A program made the position numbers and the translations under genes. Below are positions 9,703-19,347 of a DNA stretch of 64,000 nucleotides, piece after piece. Every line of letters begins with the position of its first letter. Position 1 is the stretch's first letter. The notes beneath the pieces are model-generated. The model did not search any database, was not told the DNA's origin, and saw only the letters and a list, made by a program, of their open reading frames with translations. Source of the stretch: Arthrobacter agilis (lineage in GTDB: Bacteria > Actinomycetota > Actinomycetes > Actinomycetales > Micrococcaceae); contig NZ_VHIM01000001.1 in assembly GCF_006494655.1 (NCBI RefSeq), positions 62,001-126,000 of the forward strand, in the 5' to 3' direction.

Positions 9703-9720
9703 AGGTGATCGTGAGCGAAG

Positions 9721-9755
9721 AAGGCGGCCCCTCTCCGTGGAGAGGACGCCGCCTT
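9721..9755 (-). terminator. Terminator hairpin after rpsO
   Basis: The outer arms AAGGCGG and CCGCCTT enclose an inner CCTCTCC/AGAGG stem, 11 nt past the rpsO stop, followed on the minus strand by CTTCTTCGC. This is the best intrinsic-terminator candidate between rpsO and pnp. Confidence 0.7.
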
Positions 9756-9765
9756 CAGATGCTAC

Positions 9766-10035
9766 TTATCGACGCAGACCCAGGCGCTCGATGAGCGACC
9801 GGTAACGCGTGATGTCGGTGTCCCGCAGGTAGTCCAGCAGGCGACGGCGGCGACCCACGAGAAGAAGCAGGCCACGACGCGTGTGGTGGTCGTGCTTGTG
9901 CATCTTCAGGTGCTCGGTCAGGTCGAGGATTCGACGGGAAAGCATCGCGATCTGCACCTCGGGTGAACCGGTGTCACCTTCGGCCAGAGCGTATTCCTTG
10001 ATGATTCCCTGCTTGATGGCGGCGTCAAGGGCCAC
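9766..10035 (-). CDS. rpsO: 30S ribosomal protein S15
   Basis: An 89-residue S15 primary 16S rRNA-binding protein, with the family core [37 protein letters not shown] and [10 protein letters not shown]. It is full length. The GTG start at 10035 follows a TAGGAG-type ribosome site. The 103-nt gap to ribF presumably holds its own promoter; I see no distinctive element there. Confidence 0.97.
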   Translation of the reverse strand: MALDAAIKQGIIKEYALAEGDTGSPEVQIAMLSRRILDLTEHLKMHKHDHHTRRGLLLLVGRRRRLLDYLRDTDITRYRSLIERLGLRR

Positions 10036-10138
10036 GAGTAACTCCTAGAGTTGTACCGTGAACAGGTGCTGAGCGTCGCTTGCGCGACGACACAGAAAAA
10101 TCCAGCCACCACGGACTGCAGCCGGATCTTCCTCGAGT

Positions 10139-11134
10139 TTAGCGTCTGGCCTGATGTTCTGTCGAAAGCAGTCCGCGCGCGCGATCCACGTCCAGCTTCA
10201 TCTGCTCGATGAGAGCCTCCGGCCCCGTGTAGGCCACCTGGCCGCGAAGGCGCTCGACGAACTCGACGACGACGGCCTGACCGTAGAGGTCGAAGTCCTG
10301 CACACGCTCCGGCGGCCTGTTGATCACGTGTGCCTCGACCTGTCGGTCGACACCGTCGAAGGTCGGGTTCGACCCCACGGAGATGGCGGCCGGCCAGCGG
10401 GTGCCGGCCTCGTCCACGAGCCAGCCGGCGTAGATCCCGTCCGCGGGGATGTAGCCCTGCGACGACGCCGCGAGATTCGCCGTTGGGTAGCCGAGCTCAC
10501 GTCCGCGGGCGGCGCCGTGCACCACTTCACCGCGCATGCGGTGGTATCGGCCGAGGACGCGCGCGGACGTCCCGACGTCGCCGTTCTCGAGTGCTTCCCG
10601 GACCCAGGTCGACGAGCAGCGTCGGTCGCCGTCGGCATCGGTGGCCTCGATGGGGTAGCTCGCGCCGAAATCGTCGATCGCGATCACGTCGAACCCGAGT
10701 TTCCGGCCGAGCTCGCGCATCGTGTCGAGGTCTCCGCTGTTGCCGGCTCCGAACCGCACGTCGTGCCCGATCACCACCGCCCGCGCCTTCAGCGCTCGGA
10801 CGAAGACGCGCTCGACGAATTCCTCGGGCGAATTGGCCGCGAGATCGAGGGTGTACCGCATCATCAGAAGGGCGTCGATACCGGTCTCGGCGAGGGTCTC
10901 CACGCGGTCGGCGAGGCCCATGATCAGCTCCGGGGCGGAATCGGGCCGATGGACCTGCGCCGGGTGGGGGTCGAAGGAGACGACGACGGCCGCGGCGGCG
11001 CGCTCCCTCGCCGCGTCGACGACCTGCTGCAGCACGCGCTGGTGCCCGCGATGCACGCCGTCGAAGTTGCCGAGGGTCAGGACGGACGGCCCGAAGTCCT
11101 CGGGCACACTGTCCAGGTCTCTCCAGTAGAACAC
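10139..11134 (-). CDS. ribF: Bifunctional riboflavin kinase / FAD synthetase
   Basis: Makes FMN and then FAD from riboflavin. The 331-residue protein has the N-terminal nucleotidyltransferase domain with LTLGNFDGVHRGHQ (about residues 19-32) and the C-terminal riboflavin kinase domain containing RGRELGYPTANL and SVGSNPTF. The GTG start at 11134 has AAGGAG six bases upstream. It forms the usual truB/ribF/rpsO/pnp neighbourhood, though membrane-protein genes separate it from truB here. No FMN riboswitch is visible upstream. Confidence 0.95.
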   Translation of the reverse strand: MFYWRDLDSVPEDFGPSVLTLGNFDGVHRGHQRVLQQVVDAARERAAAAVVVSFDPHPAQVHRPDSAPELIMGLADRVETLAETGIDALLMMRYTLDLAANSPEEFVERVFVRALKARAVVIGHDVRFGAGNSGDLDTMRELGRKLGFDVIAIDDFGASYPIEATDADGDRRCSSTWVREALENGDVGTSARVLGRYHRMRGEVVHGAARGRELGYPTANLAASSQGYIPADGIYAGWLVDEAGTRWPAAISVGSNPTFDGVDRQVEAHVINRPPERVQDFDLYGQAVVVEFVERLRGQVAYTGPEALIEQMKLDVDRARGLLSTEHQARR

Positions 11135-11277
11135 GCATCTCCTTCATGATCGCGGCCCGTCCCCTGTCCTCGGACCGGGCGGGTCGGGCACCGCTCCCAT
11201 TATTGCCGACCGGGCCGCCCCGCTGCCCCGCGTGCCTGCCCCACGGCCGCCGCGGTCCTGCGAGGATGCGGTTCGTG

Positions 11278-12027
11278 CTAGCCGCGGTCTGCGAACTCCT
11301 GGCGGAGTTCGCTCGTCTTGGCGATGTACTTGTGCCAGACCAGCAGCGCGGGCGGGAACGCGAGTTCGACGACCATGAGGACGATCAGGATGTAGTTGGG
11401 TGTTCCCGAGAAGGCCCAGGACAGAACGCGGCCGATACCCCCGACGAAGACCATGAGGCAGACGAGCCAGAGCATGTTCGCCCACTGGAACTTGATGGCG
11501 ATCGTGATGAACGCGGCACCGACGCCGACCATCATGGCGGAGAAGAACCTGAACTGGTTTTCGAGCGTCGGGTTCACGGGAGTGCCCTCGGTGTCGGGCA
11601 GGCCTGCGGTGCCGAGGATGAGGTAGTACGCGCCGAAACCGGCGATGACCAGACCCACCAGGACGACGACCGTGCGGAACACGTTCCAGTCTCCCCCGGA
11701 GGAACCCTTGCCCTGCTTGGTCCCCTTCCCCGACGCATCCTTCGTCCCCGTCCGCTTGGACGCCGGCCCCGACGTGGTGCGCGTTGCTGCGTCCGACGAC
11801 GTCCCGGACGAGGAGGGCCTCCCGGACGAGGACCGCGACGCGGAGGGCCCCGACGTCGAACCCCGGGGAGCCGGACCGGAGGACGCCACCGGCTGGACCG
11901 GACCTGCCCCGGACTCGGCGGGCGTCCCGGCCGGTCGCCCGGCCCCGTCGCGGCTGCTGCGCTGGTCGGACGGTGTGGTTCGGCCGGCCTGGACGGAGGG
12001 GTCGTGCTCGGGGCTGTTGCTGGTCAT
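11278..12027 (-). CDS. DUF4345-like membrane protein with disordered N-terminus
   Basis: A 249-residue protein. Roughly the first 110 residues are Ser/Thr/Pro/Gly-rich and probably disordered; four hydrophobic helices follow (starting near VFRTVVVLVGLVIAGFGAYY, then FFSAMMVGVGAAFITIAI, WLVCLMVFVGGIG and YILIVLMVVELAF). The membrane part resembles DUF4345 proteins; no function is established. It lies downstream of two other small membrane-protein genes and upstream of ribF on the same strand. Confidence 0.75.
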   Translation of the reverse strand: MTSNSPEHDPSVQAGRTTPSDQRSSRDGAGRPAGTPAESGAGPVQPVASSGPAPRGSTSGPSASRSSSGRPSSSGTSSDAATRTTSGPASKRTGTKDASGKGTKQGKGSSGGDWNVFRTVVVLVGLVIAGFGAYYLILGTAGLPDTEGTPVNPTLENQFRFFSAMMVGVGAAFITIAIKFQWANMLWLVCLMVFVGGIGRVLSWAFSGTPNYILIVLMVVELAFPPALLVWHKYIAKTSELRQEFADRG

Positions 12028-12116
12028 GGTGCTCCCTGGACGCTGGTGAGTGCTTCAGCGTCATGATCTCACGCGACAGGGCGGGCCGCGGCTCTTCTCA
12101 GGCGGGCGGGGGCCGC

Positions 12117-12578
12117 TCAGGCGGAGGCGCTACCGGGTCTGGTGCGACGCAGCCAAAGCAGTCCGAGCACAGGAAGCACGAGCGGGACGAAGCCGTACCC
12201 CCGCCCGAAGGCTGACCAGACCGTCTCGCTGGGGAACGCCTGTGCGTCCACGATGCTGAGGAGCCCCACCGTGACGACCCCGATCAGCTCGGTCGCCACC
12301 GCCACCACGGACACACGGTAGGCGCGGGCTCCCGGGCGTGCCAGCGACACCGTCGCCACGATGTAGACGACCGCGGCGACGGCGGACAGCAGATAGGCCA
12401 CGGGAGCCTCACCGAACTTCGTGGCGATCTGGTATCCGGCCCGCGCCGTCGCGGCCAGGGCGAAGACGCCGTAGACGGCGATCAGGAGCCGCCCGGGCCC
12501 GGAGGATCTGCTCGACGCCGTCGCTGCTGCGCCGGCACGGACGGCACCGGCCCCCTGGTCATCTCGTGCTTCGGTCAT
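12117..12578 (-). CDS. Small four-helix membrane protein of unknown function
   Basis: A 153-residue protein with about four hydrophobic helices (LLIAVYGVFALAATARAGY, YLLSAVAAVVYIVATVSL, VATELIGVVTVGLLSIV, FVPLVLPVLGLLWL) and a short charged C-terminus. I do not recognise a named family. The ATG at 12578 overlaps the stop of the preceding gene in an ATGA junction, so the two are co-translated. The frame stays open far upstream, but that part lies antiparallel or out of frame within truB and is not coding. Confidence 0.75.
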   Translation of the reverse strand: MTEARDDQGAGAVRAGAAATASSRSSGPGRLLIAVYGVFALAATARAGYQIATKFGEAPVAYLLSAVAAVVYIVATVSLARPGARAYRVSVVAVATELIGVVTVGLLSIVDAQAFPSETVWSAFGRGYGFVPLVLPVLGLLWLRRTRPGSASA

Positions 12579-12943
12579 AGCCCGGCCACCCCGTCCCAGA
12601 TCTGCTCCATCCGGAAGAGCATCACGAACACTGTCAGCCCGGCGGCGGCCAGCACGAAGTTGCTCCAGCGGGTCTTCTCGACGATCGACCACCAGAAGGC
12701 ACCGATCGGCACGAACAGCGCGGTCAGGAGGTACCCCCAGAACTCCCAGGCCTCCCCGAGGACCGGCTCGAACGTCAGTTGCCTGATGACCGCACCCACG
12801 CCGTAGACGAGGAGGAACAGCTCGACGGCCGCGACCGAGAGGATCGTGATGTCGTTCGGAGGCTGGCGCAGGAGGGCGGCGCCGATGCAGAGCAGGGCGG
12901 AGACGGCACATACCAGGGTGCCGATGAGGAAGAAGGGGTCCAT
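12575..12943 (-). CDS. Small four-helix membrane protein, truB-linked
   Basis: A 122-residue protein composed almost wholly of four hydrophobic helices, with conserved-looking aromatic/charged loops (EAWEFWGYL, FWWSIVEKTRWSN). I do not recognise a functional family. It starts 2 nt after the truB stop and overlaps the next membrane-protein gene by 4 nt, so the three make one transcription unit. Possibly a two-component membrane complex with its neighbour, on gene order only. Confidence 0.78.
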   Translation of the reverse strand: MDPFFLIGTLVCAVSALLCIGAALLRQPPNDITILSVAAVELFLLVYGVGAVIRQLTFEPVLGEAWEFWGYLLTALFVPIGAFWWSIVEKTRWSNFVLAAAGLTVFVMLFRMEQIWDGVAGL

Positions 12944-12945
12944 GG

Positions 12946-13848
12946 CTACTCCTTGCCGCCGGGCGCGAAGACCAGGAGCGTGCGCGCCGCTGCACCGCGA
13001 TTCTCGAGCAGCGCCACGAGGGTGCCGTCGGGGGCGAAGGCTGCGACGGGCTGGTCCGCCGGTTCACTCGGGTCGATCCGGCGGCCGTGCGAGACGTCTG
13101 CGGCCTCGGTGGCGCTGAGCTCGCGGACCGGGAAGAGCGCACGGCCCGCGTCGTCGAGCGGGAGGAGACGGAGATCCTCCGCGAGCTCCTCGAGGGTGCT
13201 CGCCTGCTCGATGCCATACGGGCCCACCTGCGTCCGGCGGAGCGCCGTGAGGTGCCCACCGACACCGAGTGCCGCGCCGAGATCTCTCGCGAGTGCACGG
13301 ATGTACGTACCGGAACTGCACTCGACGGTGACGTCGAGATCCTGCAGGCGCCCGCTGCTGACCCGTCGGATCGCATGGATCTCGAACCGGTGGACCGTCA
13401 CGGGTCGGGCCGGCAGGTCGACCTCCTCGCCCGACCGCACCCGGGCGTAGGACCGCTCCCCCTTCACCTTGATGGCGCTGACGCTGCTGGGCACCTGCTG
13501 GATCTCCCCGGTGAGGGCGCTGACGGCGTCCCGGATGTCCTGTTCGGTCACGGCAGCCGCGATACTCCCACCCGTGACCTCGCCCTCGGCGTCGTCCGTG
13601 ATGGTGGACTGTCCCAGCCGGATCGTGGCGGTGTAGGTCTTCGACGTGCCCACGATGAAGGTCAGCAGGCGCGTGGCACGATTGATCCCGATGACCAGGA
13701 CGCCGGTTGCCATCGGGTCGAGGGTGCCGGCGTGACCGACCTTCCGGGTTCCGGCGAGCCGGCGCAGGCGCCCGACGACGTCATGACTCGTCCAGCCCTG
13801 AGGCTTGTCCACGATGATCAGCCCTGAGTGGACCTGCCCGGAATTCAC
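12946..13848 (-). CDS. truB: tRNA pseudouridine(55) synthase TruB
   Basis: Isomerises U55 in the tRNA T-loop. The product has IIVDKPQGWTSHDVVGRLR and the catalytic block KVGHAGTLDPMATGVL, whose aspartate is the nucleophile, followed by the PUA-like C-terminus. I chose GTG 13846-13848 so that the protein begins close to the usual family start; the GGGAGG upstream is only a base or two away, so GTG codons at 13869 or 13881 remain possible and would add 7 or 11 residues. About 300 residues, full length. Confidence 0.9.
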   Translation of the reverse strand: MNSGQVHSGLIIVDKPQGWTSHDVVGRLRRLAGTRKVGHAGTLDPMATGVLVIGINRATRLLTFIVGTSKTYTATIRLGQSTITDDAEGEVTGGSIAAAVTEQDIRDAVSALTGEIQQVPSSVSAIKVKGERSYARVRSGEEVDLPARPVTVHRFEIHAIRRVSSGRLQDLDVTVECSSGTYIRALARDLGAALGVGGHLTALRRTQVGPYGIEQASTLEELAEDLRLLPLDDAGRALFPVRELSATEAADVSHGRRIDPSEPADQPVAAFAPDGTLVALLENRGAAARTLLVFAPGGKE

Positions 13849-13960
13849 GCCTCCCAGTATATGGTCCACGGCGGCGCACACAGGCCGGACGCCGTCGGGC
13901 GCCGCAGGCCGTCGGGTGTGCGTGAAGGACTGCTGCGCGGAGGCGGCGGCCCGCCCGCGA

Positions 13961-13966
13961 TAGCAT
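13961..13966 (+). promoter_or_regulatory. Candidate -10 box of a leaderless aminotransferase promoter
   Basis: TAGCAT lies seven bases before the ATG at 13974, with no ribosome-binding site between. This spacing fits leaderless initiation. Confidence 0.35.
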
Positions 13967-13973
13967 CCTGCGT

Positions 13974-15152
13974 ATGCCCTCCGCTCCAGTCCATGTGGTC
14001 AGTGTCCCGGTCAACCAGATCCGTGAGATCACGCAGGCCGCGTGGGCCGTCCCCGATTCCATCGTCCTCAGCATCGGCGAACCGGCCTTCCCCGTCGCCC
14101 GCCACGTACTCGATGCAGGGATGGCGGCCCTCGACCGCGACGACACGAACTACACGCCGAACGCCGGACTGGGTCCTGTCCGGGCCGCCTTCGCGGCCCG
14201 GTTCGCTCGACTCTCCGGGGTGGATGACGATCCGTCCCGGGTGTTCGTCGTCGCCGGCGCGCAGCAGGGCCTGCATCTGGCGCTGAGCACGCTCGTCGCG
14301 CCGGGGGACGACGTCCTCGTCCCCGACCCCGGCTACCCGACGTTCGCCATGACCGTGGGACTGCTGGGCGGTACACCGGTGCCGTACCCGCTGGTTCCCG
14401 AGCACGGGTTCCAGCCACGGATCGAGATCCTGCAGGGGCTCCTCACCCCGCGGACCAGGGTCCTGATGCTCAACTCGCCCTCCAACCCGCTCGGCTCGGT
14501 CTTCGGTGAGGACCTCACACGCGAGCTGGTGCGCTTCGCCCACGAACACGACCTGTGGATCATCTCCGACGAGTGCTACGAGGCCTTCACCTACGACACG
14601 CCCCACGTCAGCCCGGCACGGTTCGACGCCGGCGGGCCGGCGGCGGTCCCCGAGGCCCGGGAGGCGCGCGTCATCACGTCCCTCACGCTGTCCAAGACCT
14701 ACGGTCTGACGGGGATGCGCATCGGGGCCCTGGTGACACCTCCCGGGATGGAGGCCCTGCTCAGCAACGTCATGGAGGCCACTGTGTCCTGCGTCTCCGC
14801 GACAGCCCAGTACGCGGGTCTCGCGGCCCTTACGGGTCCCCAGGAGTACGTCTCGACGGCCCTCGCGCACTACCGGTCCAACCGCGACGCGGCGACGGCT
14901 GTCCTCGACCGCCTGGGCATCGACTATCTCGACGCGCGCGGGGCGTTCTACCTCTGGGCGGATCTCTCGCACGCCACGCGGGGCGACGTGCGTGGCTGGA
15001 CGAAGAGGTTCCTGGCTGAGCGCGGCGTCGCCCTGGCGCCCGGGACGGCGTTCGGCTCGATGGGCGAGGGCTGGGTGAGGATCGCCCTGTGCGGCAGGAC
15101 CGACGAGCTCGTGGAGGGGCTGTCCCGCCTCCCGTCGCCGGGACTCGCCTGA
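13974..15152 (+). CDS. Class I/II PLP-dependent aminotransferase
   Basis: A 392-residue fold-type I aminotransferase. NSPSNPLGSV, SDECYEAFTYD and the PLP-lysine segment SLTLSKTYGLTGMRIG are intact, and the C-terminal substrate arginine region (GEGWVRIALC) is present. It is an aspartate-aminotransferase-like enzyme; the exact amino acid is not readable from sequence. N-succinyldiaminopimelate and aromatic or branched substrates are all possible. It is the only plus-strand gene in this stretch and is embedded between truB and rbfA, where it breaks an otherwise minus-strand translation block. Confidence 0.85.
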   Translation: MPSAPVHVVSVPVNQIREITQAAWAVPDSIVLSIGEPAFPVARHVLDAGMAALDRDDTNYTPNAGLGPVRAAFAARFARLSGVDDDPSRVFVVAGAQQGLHLALSTLVAPGDDVLVPDPGYPTFAMTVGLLGGTPVPYPLVPEHGFQPRIEILQGLLTPRTRVLMLNSPSNPLGSVFGEDLTRELVRFAHEHDLWIISDECYEAFTYDTPHVSPARFDAGGPAAVPEAREARVITSLTLSKTYGLTGMRIGALVTPPGMEALLSNVMEATVSCVSATAQYAGLAALTGPQEYVSTALAHYRSNRDAATAVLDRLGIDYLDARGAFYLWADLSHATRGDVRGWTKRFLAERGVALAPGTAFGSMGEGWVRIALCGRTDELVEGLSRLPSPGLA

Positions 15153-15240
15153 CACACGGCTGCCCCACGCCTGACCCTTCTGCCGCGCCACCGGGATGGC
15201 GTGTCGCACTCCTCGCTGCGACGGGCCCTGTCACGCGAAA

Positions 15241-15264
15241 GGCAGCCGACCGGGGTCGACTGCC
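15241..15264 (+). terminator. Possible hairpin between the aminotransferase and rbfA genes
   Basis: An 11-bp stem (GGCAGCCGACC with its near-complement, one mismatch) lies about 90 nt past the aminotransferase stop in the 182-nt convergent gap. Weak T-tract; listed as a candidate. Confidence 0.3.
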
Positions 15265-15334
15265 TATCGGGTGATGCCTGCCCGCGACGGCTACGCCGCG
15301 ATGCGCTGCGTGGCCGTCACGGAGGGGACGGCGA

Positions 15335-15772
15335 TCAGCGTGCCTCGTCCTCGTCGTCCGAGGTGCGGTACGGGTCGGCGTCGCCGGCGAAGTCGGCGCC
15401 CTGGGCGATCGCTGCCACTTCGGCGTCCCGCTCGCGAGCCTTCTGGAGCAGTTCCTCGAGGTGGCTCGCGTTGACCGGGACCTCGTCGGGCACGAACTCC
15501 AGTGTCGGGGTGAGGCGGGCCGTGATGTTCTTGCCCACTTCGGACCGGAGCACCCCGCGGGCGGACTCCAGCGCCATCCGCGTGGCCTGCTGCTCCTCGG
15601 GATCGCCCAGCACCGTGTAGTACAGCGTCGCGTGCTGGAGGTCGTTGGTGACACGGGCGTCGGTGATGGTGACGGCTTCCAGCCGAGGGTCCTTCACGCG
15701 GCGCCGCAGTGCCTCGGCGACGATGACTTTGATGCGCTGCGCGAGACGCGCCGCGCGGGCCGGATCTGCCAT
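15335..15772 (-). CDS. rbfA: Ribosome-binding factor A
   Basis: A 30S maturation and cold-adaptation factor. The 145-residue protein has RAARLAQRIKVIVAEALRRRVKDPRL and the KH-like core VTITDARVTNDLQHATLYYTV, then an acidic C-terminal tail (DDEDEAR) common in actinobacteria. It is downstream of infB, separated by a strong hairpin, so its expression probably depends on readthrough. Confidence 0.95.
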   Translation of the reverse strand: MADPARAARLAQRIKVIVAEALRRRVKDPRLEAVTITDARVTNDLQHATLYYTVLGDPEEQQATRMALESARGVLRSEVGKNITARLTPTLEFVPDEVPVNASHLEELLQKARERDAEVAAIAQGADFAGDADPYRTSDDEDEAR

Positions 15773-15839
15773 TGCTGATACTCCTACTGAAGCTGGTGAG
15801 GTGGGGGGACCGGACCTGCGGTCCCGATGGTGGGAATGG

Positions 15840-15871
15840 CACAGGCGCCCCGGTGGACCGGGGCGCCTGTG
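15840..15871 (-). terminator. Strong hairpin between infB and rbfA
   Basis: A perfect 15-bp inverted repeat (CACAGGCGCCCCGGT and its complement, loop GG) starts 13 nt after the infB stop. It is one of the most stable stems in the window and likely works as a terminator or attenuator that sets the infB:rbfA ratio. Confidence 0.7.
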
Positions 15872-15884
15872 ACCGACCTACGTG

Positions 15885-18782
15885 CTAGGCGCGGGGCTTC
15901 TCCCGCATCTCGAAGGTCTCGATGGTGTCGCCTTCCTTGACGTCGTTGAACGAGCCCAGGCCGATACCGCACTCGAAGTCCGTGCGGACCTCGGTGGCGT
16001 CGTCCTTGAACCGCTTGAGCGAGTCGACGGAGAGGTTGTCCCCGATGACCTTGCCGTCGCGCAGGACACGTGCCCTCGAGTTGCGCCGGATGATGCCCGA
16101 ACGGACGATCGAACCGGCGATGTTGCCGAACTTGGAGGAGCGGAACACCTCGCGGACCTCTGCGGTACCGAGCTGCACCTCCTCGTACTCCGGCTTGAGC
16201 ATGCCCTTGAGGGCGAGCTCGATGTCGTCGATCGCAGCGTAGATGACCGAGTAGAAGCGCATGTCGACGCCCTCGCGCTCGGCGAGGTCGGCGACGCGTT
16301 CCGCCGGCTTGACGTTGAACCCGATGATGATCGCGTTGTCGACCGTCGCCAGGTTGACGTCGTTCTGCGTGATCGCACCGACGCCGCGGTGAATGACGCG
16401 CAGCTGCACGCCTTCTCCGACGTCGATCTTGAGCAGCGAGTCCTCCAGGGCCTCGACGGCACCCGACACGTCACCCTTGAGGATGAGGTTGAGGGTGTCG
16501 ACCTTGCCGTCGGCGACGGCCTGGTCGAAGTCCTCGAGGCTGATGCGCTTGCGACGCTTGGCGAGGGCCGCATTGCGGTCCGCGGCCTCGCGCTTCTCGG
16601 CGATCTGCCGGGCGGTGCGCTCGTCGTCCGTGACGAAGAACGTGTCGCCGGCGCGGGGGACGTTGGACAGTCCCAGCACCTGGACCGGGCGGGACGGCTC
16701 GGCCTTCGTGACGATGTCGCCGTTCTCGTCGAACATCGCACGCACACGGCCGTGGGCCGTGCCGGCCACGATCGTGTCGCCGACGTTCAGCGTTCCGGAC
16801 TGCACGAGCACCGTCGCGACGGCGCCTCGGCCACGGTCGAGGTTTGCCTCGATCGCGATGCCGCGGGCGTCCTTGTTCGGGTTGGCCCGCATGTCCAGGG
16901 CGGCATCCGCCGTGAGCAGGACGGCCTCGAGCAGCTCGTCGATCCCCATGCCCTGGAGCGCGGAGACGTGGACGAACATGGTGTCGCCACCGTATTCCTC
17001 GGGGACCAGGCCGTACTCGGTGAGCTGGCCCTTGACCTTGTCCGGGTTCGCGCCTTCCTTGTCCATCTTGTTGACGGCGACGACGATCGGGACGTTGGCT
17101 GCCTGGGCGTGGTTCAGCGCCTCGACGGTCTGCGGCATGACGCCGTCATCCGCCGCGACGACGAGCACGGCGATGTCCGTGACCTTCGCACCTCGGGCAC
17201 GCATGGCGGTGAACGCCTCGTGGCCCGGGGTGTCGATGAAGGTGATGGCGCGCGTCGTGTCCTCGTGGACGTGCTGGATCTGGTAGGCACCGATGTGCTG
17301 GGTGATCCCACCGTGCTCGCCCTCGACGACCTTGGTGTTGCGGACGGCGTCGAGCAGTCGCGTCTTACCGTGGTCGACGTGGCCCATGACCGTGACGACC
17401 GGCGGACGCGCCTCCAGATCATCGTCACCCTCGGCCTCGAGCTCCGCATCGAAGTCGATGTCGAAGCTGCTGAGGAGCTCGCGCTCCTCGTCCTCGGGGG
17501 ACACGACCTGGATCTTGTAGCCGAGCTCGGTTCCCAGGACCTCGAAGGTGTCCTCGTCCAGCGACTGGGTGGCCGTGGCCATCTCGCCGAGGTGGAAGAG
17601 CACGGTCACCAGTGCTGCGGGGTTCGCCTCGATCTTGTCGGCGAAGTCCGTGATGGACGAGCCGCGGCGCATCGTGACGACGGTGTTGCCGTCCCCACGG
17701 GGTACGCTGACGCCGCCCAGCGACGGAGCCGACATCTGCTCGAGTTCCTGCCGCTTCGCACGCTTCGACTTGCGCTGCTTGCCGCGTCCGGCGCCGCCCT
17801 TGCCGAAGGCACCGGCGGTGCCGCCGCGTCCGCGGCCGCCCTTGCCGAAACCGCCGCCTGCGGGTGCTCCGCTGGGGCTGTTGGGCGCTCCCCCGGGTCC
17901 ACGGCGCGGGCCGGCACCTGCACCGGGGGCTCCGCGGCCAGGGGCTGCGGGCCGCTCGGTGCGGTTCGGCATCATGCCGGGAGTGGGACGTGATCCTGGA
18001 GCACCACCGGGACGGGGAGCACCCGGCCGCGGTGCACCGGGACGGGGACCGCCCGCACCGGCCGCGGGCCGGGGACCGCCGGCGCCTGCTGCGGGGCGGG
18101 GGCCGCCTGCACCGGCAGCGGGGCGCTGCGGGGTGTCGTCACGACGACCCGGCCGGGGCATCCCCTGCGAGGGTGCGAAGGGGTTGTTGCCCGGACGCGA
18201 GGTGCGCTCGGGACGGTCCGTGTCGCCACGGCGGGACCCCATGCCCTGCGAGGGCGCGAACGGGTTGTTGCCCGGTCGGGGCGCCCCACCGGGACGGGCG
18301 CCCGAGGGGCGCGTGGTGCCGCCGGGCTGGGCTGCCGGCGGGGTGGCCGGACGGGGAGCCGACGGCGAGGCATCCTCCGCAGCGCCCTGCTGCGCCGCAG
18401 CGGGTGCGCCCTGCGCGGGTGCCTCCGGTGCCGCGGCGTTGGAGAACGGCGACGGCTGCGCGGGAGTGGGTGCGGCCGGTGCGGGAGCAGTCGGTGCCGC
18501 CGGGGCGGTCGGTGCCGCGGGCGCCGGAGCCTCCGGCGCCTGCTGGGAGGCGCCCGGCTTGGGGCCCGACGGCGTGGGGGCTGCGGGGCGCGACGGTGCG
18601 GGTGCAGCGGTCTTGGCGCTGCCGGCATCCGGGAACGCGCCGCGAAGCTTCTTCACGACGGGGGCTTCGATGGTCGATGATGCGGAACGGACGAATTCGC
18701 CCAGTTCCTGCAGTTTCGCAACTGCGTCTTTCGAGGTTATACCGAGCTCTTTCGCGAGCTCGTGTACGCGGACCTTGGCCAC
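15885..18782 (-). CDS. infB: Translation initiation factor IF-2
   Basis: The 965-residue GTPase recruits initiator tRNA to the 30S subunit. The N-terminus [19 protein letters not shown] is the IF-2N domain; a long Pro/Ala/Gly/Arg-rich linker follows to about residue 340, typical of actinobacteria. The G domain has GHVDHGKT at about residue 465, DTPGHEAF near 515 and NKMD near 572, and the domains II-IV follow. It belongs to the rimP-nusA-ylxR-infB-rbfA block. The linker contains perfect short repeats listed separately. Confidence 0.97.
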   Translation of the reverse strand: MAKVRVHELAKELGITSKDAVAKLQELGEFVRSASSTIEAPVVKKLRGAFPDAGSAKTAAPAPSRPAAPTPSGPKPGASQQAPEAPAPAAPTAPAAPTAPAPAAPTPAQPSPFSNAAAPEAPAQGAPAAAQQGAAEDASPSAPRPATPPAAQPGGTTRPSGARPGGAPRPGNNPFAPSQGMGSRRGDTDRPERTSRPGNNPFAPSQGMPRPGRRDDTPQRPAAGAGGPRPAAGAGGPRPAAGAGGPRPGAPRPGAPRPGGAPGSRPTPGMMPNRTERPAAPGRGAPGAGAGPRRGPGGAPNSPSGAPAGGGFGKGGRGRGGTAGAFGKGGAGRGKQRKSKRAKRQELEQMSAPSLGGVSVPRGDGNTVVTMRRGSSITDFADKIEANPAALVTVLFHLGEMATATQSLDEDTFEVLGTELGYKIQVVSPEDEERELLSSFDIDFDAELEAEGDDDLEARPPVVTVMGHVDHGKTRLLDAVRNTKVVEGEHGGITQHIGAYQIQHVHEDTTRAITFIDTPGHEAFTAMRARGAKVTDIAVLVVAADDGVMPQTVEALNHAQAANVPIVVAVNKMDKEGANPDKVKGQLTEYGLVPEEYGGDTMFVHVSALQGMGIDELLEAVLLTADAALDMRANPNKDARGIAIEANLDRGRGAVATVLVQSGTLNVGDTIVAGTAHGRVRAMFDENGDIVTKAEPSRPVQVLGLSNVPRAGDTFFVTDDERTARQIAEKREAADRNAALAKRRKRISLEDFDQAVADGKVDTLNLILKGDVSGAVEALEDSLLKIDVGEGVQLRVIHRGVGAITQNDVNLATVDNAIIIGFNVKPAERVADLAEREGVDMRFYSVIYAAIDDIELALKGMLKPEYEEVQLGTAEVREVFRSSKFGNIAGSIVRSGIIRRNSRARVLRDGKVIGDNLSVDSLKRFKDDATEVRTDFECGIGLGSFNDVKEGDTIETFEMREKPRA
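18050..18275 (-). repeat. Repeat-rich linker of IF-2
   Basis: Within infB, three tandem copies of RPAAGAGGP (about 18050-18125) and two copies of [11 protein letters not shown] (about 18163-18195 and 18244-18275) are nearly identical at the DNA level. Such tracts are common in actinobacterial IF-2 and vary in copy number. Confidence 0.7.
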
Positions 18783-18906
18783 ATTTCTCCTGTCTCGGTC
18801 CGCACCGAGTCAGGCACGAACCGTCTATTTCCTACTGCTGATCCCAGCCGCTGTCGCAGCCGGCAGATCGAGTGCAGAGCGCAACGGATTGGTCATCGTT
18901 GCGCAC

Positions 18907-19326
18907 TCATCGCTGGGTTCTCATCGGGTTTCCATGAGGGTACTGACCCGCTTTCAGGGAGGACGGTGGTGAATCGGGGCGTCCTGTTCGACGCTCCAGG
19001 TATGCCGGGAAGTCCGCTGCCAGTTGCGCAACGTCCACCGGCCCGCGGAAAGCCCTGGTGAAGGCTCTCCGTTTGATGGCCGTTTCCATGCATGCCGGGT
19101 CGGGGTGCAGCCAAGCACCCCGTCCGGAAAGCCGGCGCCGCTCATCGATGACGGCGATGATTCGTCCGTCGATCGGTCGTGCAACAACCCGCATCACGTG
19201 CGACTGATGGTCTCGCCGGCGGCACCCCACGCAGGTGCGTGTCGGGTGTGAGCCCTCCGTGCGGAGCCCGGGCGCTACCGGATCCGAGGATCCTTCCGGG
19301 CGCTGATCGACATCAGTCCCCTTCAT
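18907..19326 (-). CDS. ylxR: YlxR-family RNA-binding protein (DUF448)
   Basis: A small basic protein encoded between nusA and infB in most bacteria. [10 protein letters not shown] near residue 30 is the hallmark, followed by the [13 protein letters not shown] segment ([15 protein letters not shown]) and [11 protein letters not shown]. At 139 residues it is longer than the ~90-residue core because of N- and C-terminal extensions. The true start may be downstream of 19326; no clear ribosome site settles it. Function is thought to be nucleic-acid binding, linked to RNase P or regulation in some species. Confidence 0.85.
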   Translation of the reverse strand: MKGTDVDQRPEGSSDPVAPGLRTEGSHPTRTCVGCRRRDHQSHVMRVVARPIDGRIIAVIDERRRLSGRGAWLHPDPACMETAIKRRAFTRAFRGPVDVAQLAADFPAYLERRTGRPDSPPSSLKAGQYPHGNPMRTQR

Positions 19327-19347
19327 TCTACCCCTTTCGACCCTGCC

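Noticed and set aside
10036..11277. FMN riboswitch near ribF
   Set aside because: I looked for the conserved core in the ribF upstream and flanking spacers and saw none; ribF has a short spacer and a plain ribosome site.
15882..17993. Long open frame opposite infB on the plus strand
   Set aside because: Composition is a reverse-complement shadow of IF-2 and no ribosome site or conserved motif is visible.
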